Shown here: piece by piece, positions 11,494 to 21,805 of the stretch | How positions within the stretch are numbered: position 1 is the first letter of the stretch | Layout: every line of letters starts with the position of its first letter | DNA from: Ceratopteris richardii | Taxonomy: Eukaryota; Streptophyta; Polypodiopsida; Polypodiales; Pteridaceae | Assembly: GCA_020310875.1 (NCBI GenBank) | Contig: CM035415.1 | Coordinates: 196,650,932-196,714,931, forward strand | DNA length: 64,000 bases | Direction: 5' to 3' | Notes under the pieces: model-generated | What the model saw: the letters and a program-made list of their open reading frames with translations, nothing else | What the model was told of the DNA's origin: nothing | Databases searched by the model: none | Made by a program: the position numbers and the translations under genes

Positions 11494-14400
11494 TCAATCT
11501 TCCAAGATTACCTGCAAACCAATCATAGCCTTGAATTTGCAAAGCTTTGTACCATCCAATGCTTTGGTTAGAATATCTGCACATTGTTGATGAGTGGACA
11601 CATATGATATTTGAATCTCTTTGCTTAGAACCTTCTCTCGTACATAGTGATAATGAACTTCAATATGTTTAGTCCTTGCATGAAAAATAGGATTAGCAGC
11701 TAAGTGAATAGAACTCATATTGTCACCAAAAATAGTTGGAGTTCCAAACTCCAATCCAAGATCTTTGAATAATGTCTTCATCCACATAGCTTCTTGTGTA
11801 GCTATGGCAAGACCTCTATATTCAGCTTCAGTAGAAGAGAGAGCAACTGTGGGTTGCTTCTTGGATGACCATGAAATAAGCTTTGAACCTGCAAAGGTAA
11901 GATAACCTGAAGTGCTCCTTCTATCTTCCTTGGAGCCAGCCCAATCTGCATCAAAAAATAGCTTCAAACCTAAATCAGATACATAAGGATAATAAAGTCC
12001 TTCATTTATGGTTCCTTTGAGATACTTGAGAATCGTTTTGGCAGCATCCATATGTGGTTTCCTTGGTGTGTGCATAAATTGGCTTAGCACACTCACACTG
12101 TAACATATATCTACTCTTATCAATGTGGCATAGTTGAGACTACCCACTAGAGTTTGATATGATGTGATGTCCTCTATGAGTTCACCTTCATGTGAGCTCA
12201 ATTTGTGATTGACCTCCATTGGAGTACCTGCAATCTTACAATCTTGCATCTTGAATTTTGCCAACATGTCCTTAATGTACTTCCTTTGAGTGAGAAACAA
12301 ACCATGATCTTTGTAGACAACTTCCAAACCTAGGAAGTAGGTAAGTGAACCCAAATCACTTATCTTGAACTCTTCTCTCATCTGATCTTTGATCTTCTTC
12401 ATACCATCTGCATCATTTCCTGTCAATATAATATCATCTACATATACACATAGATAGATGACCTCGGAATTACTCTTTTTAATAAAGAGTGAAGGATCTG
12501 CCTTGCTTGGTTGAAAGCCTTTGTCCTGCAAGAATGAAACAAGCCTGAAATTCCAAGCTCTTGGAGCTTGCTTGAGACCATACAATGCTTTGTTAAGTTT
12601 ACACACATAATCAGGATAAACTTGATTCTCAAAACCAGGTGGTTGTGCCATATATACCTCTTCTGTTATCCAACCATTCAAGAATGCATTCTTTACATCT
12701 AGTTGAAGTATCTTCCAATTCTTGGAAGAGGCAATACTAAGAAAAACCCTAATAGTAGGCATCTTTGCCACAGGAGAGAAAGTCTCCTCATAATCAATTC
12801 CCTGAGTTTGTGCAAAGCCTTTTGCCACAAGCCTTGCCTTATACCTGTTAATTGAACCATCAGAATTCTTCTTGAGTCTATAGACCCATCTTGAGCCTAT
12901 TACCTTCATGGATGAAGTCTTGGGCACCAAATCCCAAGTGTTGTTTTACTCAAGTATTTCAATCTCTTCCTTCATTGCATGCTTCCATTCTGTTTTTGCT
13001 TTGGCCTCTTCAAATGATGATGGCTCCTCTTGGTTTATGTCCTGTGCTATGTAGATAGAATGTTTAGTTACTAATGAGGTGTCAAACCCATACCTTTCTG
13101 GTTTTTTCTTTTCCCTCATAGATCTTCTTAGGCCATGATGTGATGATTCTGCTTCATGTCCAAGTTCTTGCAATTTTGCTTTACCTTTAGACTTCCATGC
13201 TTTGATCTTTTCCATGTGAGATTCTTCATCATCCTCTGAGGTGTCTTGTTCTTCAATCTTTGATTGTTCTCTACCAAGCTTTGGAAAATCTTCTTCAAGA
13301 TCATATGGTAAATTGACCTTCCTGCATGAATCTTCATACCATGAATTGTTCTCATCAAAAACTACATCTCTGCTTACCAAGAATCCTTTGTTGGTAGGGC
13401 TGTATAACCTGTAGCCCTTTTGATTGTTGTCATATCCAATAAATACACACCTTTCTGCCTTTGGATCCATCTTGCCTCTAACCTGTGAAGGAACATGAGC
13501 AAAAGCAATACATCCAAAAATTTTACAATGATCTAAGCTTGGTCTTCTTCCATTCCAAGCCTCATATGGAGTCATCCCATCAAGGGATTTTGAAGGCAAC
13601 CTGTTAATCAAGTAAGTGGCTGTAGATACAGCCTCAGCCCATAAGTAATTAGGTAAATGCTTTTCATTTAACATAGACCTTGCAGCTTCAACAATTGTCC
13701 TATTCCTCCTTTCTGCCACTCCATTTTGCTCAGGAGTGTACCTTGTAGTTACCTCTCTTTTGATTCCTCTTTCTTGAAGAAAAGAATCAAACTCATGGGA
13801 GAAATATTCTCCCCCTCCATCTGACCTTAGCCTTTTTAGTGATTTACATGTTTGATTCTCCACAAGAGCCAAATATCTTTTGAAACATGAAAAAACTTCA
13901 TCTTTGTGTTTCATAAAGAATAGGATAGTCCATCTGCTGCAATCATCAATAAAGGAAACATAATACCTTGATCCAGATATTGAAGCTTCCTTGCTAGGTC
14001 CCCATACATCTGTATGAACCAACTCCAAGAGATCTCCATGCATATAACCTTTCTTCATGAATGGTAACCTTTGAGACTTTCCAAATTGACATGCACTACA
14101 CTTATAAATCATATGTTGTTTTGACAAATTAGGAAGTCCAAGTACACTTTGGTCCCTGCAGATTTGCTTTAATGACCTTTCACCAATATGTGCTAACCTT
14201 TTGTGCCATACTTCCAATTCTGTGAGTGTCTGACTACCATAATTAAAGAGAGCAATGTTTCTAGTGTCCTGTAATTCAAATGTGAACAATCTACCTGTCT
14301 TTTCACCTTTTGCAATTCTTCTGAATCCTTGACTTGGATCTTCAACAAATGCTCCTGCTTTTGTGAACCTGACTTGCAACCCTTTCTCTACTATCTGCCC

Positions 14401-15700
14401 AACACTTATCAAATTCTTTGTAATGGTAGGGACATAGAGTACCTTACTGAGTAGGTTGATGTTTCCATCAGGTGCTTTGACATTACCTATTTTCTCCACA
14501 GGATGTTTTGTATCATCTCCTTTTTGTACCTCATGCTTATTCCTTGGATCTTCTAAATCTGATAGGAGTGCCACATTTCCTGCCACATGATTTGAACAAC
14601 CTGAATCTATATAGAAAACATGCTCATCAGATTTACCTTGTGGCATAGCCATGTTCATGATCAATAATGAATCCTCTTTGTTTGAGTCTTCTGTGTAGTA
14701 ATTGTAGTCTCTCCTTCCTTTGTAGCCTCCTTGATAGTTTGAATGATTGTAGTTGTTGTAGTTGCCATGGTAGTTGTTGAACCTTCCTCTTGAGTAGCCA
14801 TAACTTCCTCTATTGTATCCTCTGCCTCTTTGATTCCTGGAATTCCTAAAGCAATTTTCAGTTGTATGATTAGTTAATCCACAAATAGAACATGAGTTGG
14901 AGTCTTGGGATCTCCCCCTGCCTTGTCTACCTCCTCTTCCTCTACCTCTACCATGTCTTCCTCTACCTGCATAGTTAGCTTGATATGTATCTGCTTCATC
15001 ATCCACTTTCTTTGCCTTTCCTTTGTTATCTTTAGACTTGCTTTTATCCGTGTATAAAGCTGAAGATTGATTACCTTTAGAGCTTTCTCCATTTTTGATA
15101 AGCTTTGCCTCTTGAGTAAGTAGTTGTCCAATGAGTGTTGAAATCAGGTACATGCATGTCCATGTACAAATCCATAGCTGTGGTGAATGCTTCCCACTTA
15201 TCATCTGCCTTCAAGCCATTGATGACCTGCCTTACAATTTGCTCTTCATCTATTACCTCTCCAATGCTTCCCAACTGATCCGCTATGTCCTTGAGCTTTG
15301 TGACAAAATCAGTCACATTTTGTTTGGGAGCCTTCTTGAGAATTGTGAAATCCAGCCATAGTTGATGCTTCCTAGCTTTAGTACTTGAAGAAAAGAAAGC
15401 TTCAAGTGCATCCCACACTTCCTGAGATGTCTTACAACTTCTAATGTGAGGCAACAAAAAATCTGAGATAGAGTTGAGGAGATAAGACCTTGCAAGTGCA
15501 TCCTTGGAGCACCATGTGCTCAATCTTTCTTGCTCTTCTTGTGTTGGTTGACTTTTGTTCCTGAAACTTGGCATAACTTCATCTCCAGCCACATAACCAT
15601 ATAAACTTCTACCTTGGAGATAAGCTTACATCCTTAATGACCAAGCTGAGTAATTACCTCTATCCAATTTGTCAATTGATGAAGGAAATCCATCTGCCAT
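11494..15700 (-). pseudogene. A1 gag-pol coding region
   Basis: A copia polyprotein of about 1400 codons starting at the ATG at 15700. Gag occupies about 14.95-15.7 kb. A canonical CCHC zinc knuckle (CSICGLTNHTTENC) lies near 14.87 kb beside an RG-rich stretch. The protease YIDSGCSNHVAGN is near 14.6 kb, pre-integrase (VWHKRLAHIGE) near 14.2 kb, and the integrase core 13.6-14.03 kb. Reverse transcriptase spans 12.2-12.9 kb with YVDDIILTGND near 12.43 kb. RNase H spans 11.55-11.97 kb (DADWAGSKEDRRS, SSTEAEYRGL). It is very close to the copy at 55461-59640. It has about three breaks and is treated as a fossil. Confidence 0.93.
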
Positions 15701-15713
15701 GTTGTCCAACCTT

Positions 15714-15725
15714 GCTCTGATACCA
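15714..15725 (-). other. Primer binding site of A1
   Basis: The minus strand reads TGGTATCAGAGC, an exact initiator tRNA-Met primer site, one base inside the 5' LTR. Confidence 0.92.
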
Positions 15726-16088
15726 CTGTGAAGAGATGGATAGGTATGTGCTTGAAGATGAAGAGGTGTTGCAAAATCCTTGATCTACACCAGCCAAATG
15801 AACTCCAGAAGTATATGGTGGGCCCTTTTAGCTTGCCAATGGATGTATTAGACACCCTATGTACCTTGGAAGATCACTCTCAAAAAGATAGATCAAAATA
15901 GATAAGTTGGAGTTAGCTCAGAGGTGAAAACTTGCTATTCTTGGTTCATACACATGTACAGTGTTTTACATAATTCTCTGAGCACAGCAGCAATTAGCTT
16001 AATTCCTCTTGGGGAAGTCTAGTTAGCTTAAAGAGCTAACTTTCAAGAGTAATCGCATCAAAAATAACAAAGCACACACTGAGAATGA

Positions 16089-16129
16089 GTTTTAACAAGT
16101 GATGACATCATCCCGATTTTCACGGGCTG
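16089..16129 (-). promoter_or_regulatory. Conserved 41 bp LTR block, A1 5' LTR
   Basis: Same block as at 4058-4098, with TGATGACATCA at 16100-16110 and the CCCG/CGGG inverted repeat. It lies several hundred bases downstream of the TATA-like box, so it may be in the transcript leader. Confidence 0.55.
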
Positions 16130-16706
16130 CTACAGAAATAGACCAGTGAGCAGAAACATCAACATAACTCAAAATGTAGAAATCCAATGATTATAAAAAT
16201 GTGTATGGTTATACTAGACAGTAAGTTGAATATAACAAGCTTTAAATCACTGAATTTGGATACGTAACCACTGAGAAATGGCTCTGACAAGATGAGTGAA
16301 AAAGTCGGGTACCTGATAGAGAAGTGAAGATGAACAGACCCTGTTGACTTCAAATGAACATAACTGAAGATTGCAACATCCAAATGACATGAAAATTTGT
16401 GAGCCTATAGTAGACTTTTAGAGCTAACTTTACCAAGTTAAATCACTAAAAATGATGCACCAAGCTCAGAGAAAACATCTCTGCAAGCTGACTGAGAAAA
16501 CTGAGAGTAATGGCAGTGAGTAGTACACTTCACAAGAACATGGAAAGATGAACTCAAATAATCATGAAAATGAAAGTATATTGCTTGTACAATACAATGA
16601 CTTACTGATACATATGTGTGCCTTGTAATCACACCTTGATATGGCATAAAGTTCAGCTCTTGGAGGTCTTCACATAGGTCTCTCTAACCACGACTAAAAC
16701 TGCCAT

Positions 16707-16715
16707 CTATTTATA
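16707..16715 (-). promoter_or_regulatory. TATA-like box in A1 5' LTR
   Basis: The minus strand reads TATAAATAG. This copy would drive the genomic transcript of A1, reading leftward. Confidence 0.68.
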
Positions 16716-16998
16716 GTTGAGTTTGGGAGGCTAACTTCCCTCAATCACTCTCCAATCAATCAATGATTGATTTGATTCTCTACCTACCACAAATCACAAA
16801 TTCGTGGCTCCTCTTTCCATTCTTGATCAAGTGGACTCAACCACTTAAGATTCTCTTACTTTTACATTAAGTAAACTCTTCAAAAGTTACAAGAGGTAGT
16901 TCATAAGTGAACTTTACATAGTCTTCTTTTTAAAGCTTCTTCTAAGACTTTGTGAGACTCAAGCCAATACTTAGGCTTGTCATAGAATTGCTCCAACA

Positions 16999-17003
16999 CA
17001 AAT
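16999..17003. repeat. Target-site duplication CAAAT, right side of A1
   Basis: Matches 3691-3695 and directly follows the outer LTR end. Confidence 0.9.
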
Positions 17004-18025
17004 AACCTCCCTTAATGTTTTTACTCTAATGATTATAATCCTTACTTCCCAAGCAATTCAACACTTTGCCTATGTTCTTGCCTCAATAGAAAATCACGAT
17101 TCTATGTATAAGATCAAAATTTTGCAAAAAACTTTCAAATCCAATCCTTACCCTTTCCACTTGAATTCACTATCATTCCTTCATTTATATACCTATGCAT
17201 TCAAATTTGTAAAATTGAAAAGAGGTTACCAAATCTAGAAAATTATGATTCTCTACTCAAAACCGTGATTTTGGGTTCTTTCAAAAACTCATCTTTCTTT
17301 TCGCTTTGCATCAAATCGCCTCTTCCTTCTTCACCTTGTCCCTACAAACATCAAAGTACTAATCAAAATTTGCATTTTGTTAAAGAAAAATTGAAGAAAA
17401 CACTTTTTTGCTTTCATATGTCAATCCGGGAAGTATACTAAGTCCACAACCCCTTCTAGTACAAATGAGATCCAAGAGAAATTGCAAAAAAGGACCATAT
17501 TATCTGAGATCTTCTTAAAGAAGGAGTTCAAAACTAGGGTTTAAGATATCTTGAGGTAGGAATAGATATTTTCTATGGTTCTAGCATCTAAAGAATCCTA
17601 TTTTTCATGTAGATTCGAAATATGAACTAAAAATTAAATTCCAGTACCTGTATCATCATGACGAGACACTCGCAATTCAGCCAGAAGTGGTTTTCTCCAC
17701 CATTTAGCAGTAGTTTCTTGCAAATATTCGCTCAATATTATGGAAGACTCCTTTCCTTACAAATTCACGCAATAATACACAGGTCTCACCCACAAAATCC
17801 ATGAAAAACACAAGTATAGCATTCACATTTAGCCATGAAAACAAGAGAACAGGAAGAAAACACAAGATTTTGACTTCTATACTCTTTCAAGTTTCCATGT
17901 TCACACTTGAAATTAGATCCTTTCAACTTCTAATATGAAAACAACTATGTTTGAGAGCTCAAACAAATCTCTAAAAAATACATAGCAGCGTCTAATGGAC
18001 CATGAGGAAGAATCTTCCTCATTTT
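17004..18025. other. AT-rich flank holding R1 copy 2
   Basis: No gene is visible. The first ~100 bp is single-copy in this window, then R1 copy 2 follows to about 17868, and the rest runs into the minisatellite. Small open frames here show no recognisable motif. Confidence 0.6.
17105..17868 (+). repeat. Repeat R1, copy 2
   Basis: About 764 bp in the same orientation as 2754-3511. With the copia nest and one target-site copy subtracted, the two copies start about 1043 bp apart, so they formed a close direct pair before A1 arrived. Function and class are unknown. Confidence 0.8.
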
Positions 18026-18879
18026 TACATATGCATACACACATACATGCATATGCACACACACATGCATATGCATATACACATGGATATGCATACACAC
18101 CTACATGCATATGCATACACATGCATATGCATACATATGCATATGCATACACATGCATATGCATACACACATACATGCATATCCATACACACATGCGTAT
18201 GCATACACACATGCATATGCATACACACATGCATATGCATGCACATACATACACATACACATGCATATGCATACACATGCATACGCATACGCATGCATAC
18301 GCATATACACATGCATACACATACACATGCATATGCATACCCATGCATATACACACACACGCATATGCATACACACATGCATATGCATACACACATACAT
18401 GCATATGCATACAGACATACATGCATACGCATACATACATACATGCATATGCATACACACATTTATATGCATACACACATGCATATGCATACACGCATGC
18501 ATATGCATACACACATGCATATGCATACACACATGCATATGCATACACATGCATATGCATACACATGCATATGCATACACACATACATGCATATGCATAC
18601 ACACATACATGCATATGCATACACACATACATGCATATGCATACACACATACATGCATATGCATACACACATACATGCATATGCATACACACATTTATAT
18701 GCATACACACATGCATATGCATACACACATGCATATGCATACACATGCATATGCATACACACATGCATATGCATACACACATGCATATGCATACACACAT
18801 GCATATGAATATATACATGCATATGCATATACACATGCATATGCATATACACATGCATATGCATATACACATGCATATG

Positions 18880-18909
18880 CATACACACATGCATATGCAT
18901 GTGTGTATG
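18880..18909. repeat. 30 bp perfect palindrome in the minisatellite
   Basis: An inverted unit meets a forward unit, giving a 30 bp perfect palindrome centred between 18894 and 18895. Such a site could form a cruciform. Confidence 0.85.
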
Positions 18910-20201
18910 AATATTCATGTGCATATGCATACATCCATATGCATACACACATGCATATGCATACACACATACATGCATATGCATACACACATACATGCAT
19001 ATGCATACCTACATACATGCATATGCATACACACATGCATATGCATACACACATGCATATGCATACACACATGCATATGCATACACACATACATGCATAT
19101 GCATACACATGCATATGCATACACACATGCATATGCATACACACATGCATATGCATATACACATGCATATGCATGTGTGTATGCATACATGCATATGCAT
19201 GTGTGTATGCATACATGCATATGCATGTGTGTATGCATACACACATGCATATGCATATACACATGCATATGCATACACACATACATGCATATGCATACAT
19301 ACGCATATGCATACACACATACATGCATATGAATACACACATGCATATTCATACACACTTGCATATGCATACACACATGAATATGCATACACACATGCAT
19401 ATGCATACACACATGCATATGCATACACACGCATATCCATACACACATACATGCATATGCATACACACATGCATATGCATACACACATGTATATGCATAC
19501 ACACATGCATATGCATACACATGCATAGGCATACACATGCATACACATACACGTGCATACGCATACACATGCATATGCATACACAAATGCATATGCATAC
19601 ACAAATGCATATGCATACACAAACGCATATGCATATACACATGCATATGCATACACACATACATGCATATGTATACACACATACATGCATATGTATACAC
19701 GCATACATGCATATGCATAGACACATGCATATGCATAGACACATGCATATGCATAGACACATGCATATGCATAGACACATGCATATGCATAGACACATGC
19801 ATATGCATAGACACATGCATATGCATACACACATGCATATGCATACACATGCATATGCATACACACATGCATATGCATACACACATGCGTATGCATACAC
19901 ACATGCATATGCATACACATGCATATGCATACACACATGCATATGCATACACACATGCATATGCATACACACATGCATATGCATACACACATGCATATGC
20001 ATACACACATGCATATGCATACACACATGCATATGCATACACACATGCATATGCATACACACATGCATATGCATACACACATGCATATGCATACACACAC
20101 ATGCATATGCATACACACATACATGCATATGCATACACACATACATTCATATGCATACACACATGCATATGCATACACATGCATATGCATACACACATGC
20201 A

Positions 20202-20239
20202 TATGCATACACACATGCATATGCATGTGTGTATGCATA
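20202..20239. repeat. 38 bp perfect palindrome in the minisatellite
   Basis: The two 19 bp arms are exact reverse complements, centred between 20220 and 20221, where an ACACAC unit is followed by a GTGTGT unit. It is the longest perfect palindrome I traced in the array. Confidence 0.88.
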
Positions 20240-20816
20240 CACACATACATGCATATGCATACACACATGCATATGCATATGCATACACACATACATGCAT
20301 ATGCATACACACATACATGCATATGCATACACATGCATATGTATACATATTCATATACATGCATACACATGCATATGCATACACACATACATGCATATGC
20401 ATACACACATGCATATGCATACACACATGCATATGCATACAGACATGCATATGCATACACATGCATATGCATACACACATGCATATACATACACACATGA
20501 ATATGCATACACACATACATGCATATGCATACACATGCATATGCATACACATGCATATGCATACACATGCATATGCATACACACATGCATATGCATACAC
20601 ACATGCATATGCATACACATGCAAATACATATACACATGCATATGCATACACATATGCATATGCATACATACATGTGTGTATGCATATGCATGTGCTTAT
20701 GCATACACACATGCATACATGCATATATATACACACATGCATATGCATACACACATACACACATACACACATACACACATGCATATGCATACACATGAAT
20801 ATGGATACACATGCAT

Positions 20817-21426
20817 TTTAACATCTCCTATTGGATCCGATGGGAACTCCACATACACCTTGGGGAGAGTATGACCATGACCACTCCAAGATATATCACA
20901 TAGGTAATGGAGCTCCACTCATGGATGCAACTGGAAAGTGCATGCGTCAGCACATTTGACAACTTTGCTCCATAGAGTTTGGACATTTTGTAATGTTAAA
21001 ATGGAGCGAACAGGATAGAGATTCCAAAAATTATATCACACAATCGATATATGAAGAGTACCGGCTAGCACCTCAACATCCTATTGTGAGTTCAAAATGG
21101 ATTCACCATACAGTACGCGGGGTTATGTGTCATCGACGGTCCGAAGCTCGCGATGCTTTCAGAGTAGGCTTACCAAAGCCTGTATGGTTAGATGTTGAAG
21201 AGTGGGAATCGATTCAGGATGAACAACAACATACTCCTGATTGATATCATCCACAACGAGATGCGGCAGCCATGAAAGAACTTGGAGAAGCTTGTAGAAG
21301 GTAGAAAAATGTGTTTCGAAGTGACGAAGTTTGGTCTAGCCAACCAACACAAGAGCAGCCCTTGAACTTATGGAGACTCAAATAGAACTTATAAGCATGT
21401 GATAAGTGCAAAGAAACACACTGTAC
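20817..21426. other. Unassigned DNA between the minisatellite and an LTR fragment
   Basis: Ordinary base composition with one small open frame (20993-21244, listed separately). I see no LTR, primer site or terminal repeat here. Confidence 0.5.
20993..21244 (+). CDS. Small unrecognised ORF, possibly a transposase scrap
   Basis: 83 codons, charged and Trp-rich, with stretches such as SSKWIHHTVRGVMCHRR and VWLDVEEWESIQDEQQ. I do not recognise the protein. The spacing of Trp and acidic residues faintly recalls the C-terminal part of plant En/Spm-type transposases, but that is a weak impression. No terminal inverted repeat was seen nearby. The reading continues only briefly past the end with similar composition, so this may be a fragment of a larger former gene. 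It could also be chance. It lies between the minisatellite and a copia LTR fragment, which offers no functional clue. Confidence 0.25.
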   Translation: MLKWSEQDRDSKNYITQSIYEEYRLAPQHPIVSSKWIHHTVRGVMCHRRSEARDAFRVGLPKPVWLDVEEWESIQDEQQHTPD

Positions 21427-21805
21427 TGTTGGTGCAAATCACAAGCCTACACATTTGGCTTGTAATACATACACATATGGAGTCTCATAGAAACCAGTGC
21501 TAGAAGAATTTTATCTCATTACTTTTGTAAAACTCATCTTTTACTTGAGAGAATCTTTGTAATCAATCACCAAGAAAAATCGTGGATTTCTTAGTTAGAA
21601 AAGAACCTACTTGAATGAGAGAATATCTCCTAGATAGATGGATCATCTTTAGAGAGAGCCAAACCTTGAATTCAAATTCAAGTTTGAACTTAGTTCCTAT
21701 AAAAACCATCTCAAAAAGTCAAGGGTATGACTGTCATTTTTTGGTCCTCCTTTGGATCTTGGGATAGACATAGTTTCATCACCTACTACAAATATACTGA
21801 GCTCA
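21427..21805 (+). repeat. Partial copia LTR related to the B1 family
   Basis: Begins TGTTGGTGCAAATCACAAGCC, close to the B1 LTR start, and keeps several B1 LTR landmarks in order (CTTGAGAGAATC-like text, a TTCAAATTCAA stretch, AAAAAGTCA). It is about a third the length of a B1 LTR and has no internal element sequence beside it. It is a fossil fragment, clearly more diverged than the B1 pair. Confidence 0.65.

Larger units (their letters stand above)
3696..16998 (-). mobile_element. Ty1/copia element A1, minus strand, carrying a nested copia insertion
   Basis: A near-complete copia element read leftward: 5' LTR 15727-16998, initiator tRNA-Met primer site, gag-pol 15700-11494, polypurine tract, and a 3' LTR split into 3696-4922 and 11417-11461 by the younger element at 4923-11411. 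Perfect 5 bp duplications (CAAAT) flank it. Both LTRs total 1272 bp, and by hand count they differ at about 27 positions (about 2.1%). At commonly used plant rates of about 1e-8 to 2e-9 per site per year, that is roughly one to five million years. The coding region has about three breaks. A second copy of this family lies at 54161-60946 in the opposite orientation. Confidence 0.95.
15727..16998 (-). repeat. 5' LTR of A1
   Basis: 1272 bp; the minus strand starts TGTTGGAGC at 16998 and ends CTTCACA at 15727. It is the uninterrupted partner of 3696-4922 plus 11417-11461. It carries a TATA-like box and the conserved 41 bp block. Confidence 0.96.
18026..20816. repeat. 2.8 kb minisatellite of alternating purine-pyrimidine units around ATGCATATGCAT
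   Basis: Roughly 120 to 150 tandem units of 16, 18 or 22 bp, for example ACACACATGCATATGCAT, each centred on the perfect 12 bp palindrome ATGCATATGCAT. Almost every step alternates purine and pyrimidine, with scattered single-base exceptions. Unit variants cluster: a TAGACAC-type unit about six times at 19718-19826, an ACACAAATG-type unit three times at 19581-19632, and the 22 bp form in series at 18573-18690. A few units are flipped (GTGTGT) near 18.90, 19.18, 19.20, 19.23, 20.23 and 20.68 kb. Long open frames on both strands are a by-product of composition: TAA, TAG and TGA are all pyrimidine-purine-purine and cannot occur in a perfectly alternating tract. Confidence 0.97.

Noticed and set aside
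18105-20798. Very long open frames on both strands of the minisatellite, up to about 900 codons
   Set aside because: They follow from alternating purine-pyrimidine composition, which excludes all stop codons. Every frame on both strands is similarly open and the peptides are pure repeats.
18026-20816. CRISPR-like or telomere-like array
   Set aside because: There are no unique spacers between repeats, the unit is not telomeric, and the flanks and gene context are eukaryotic plant retrotransposons.
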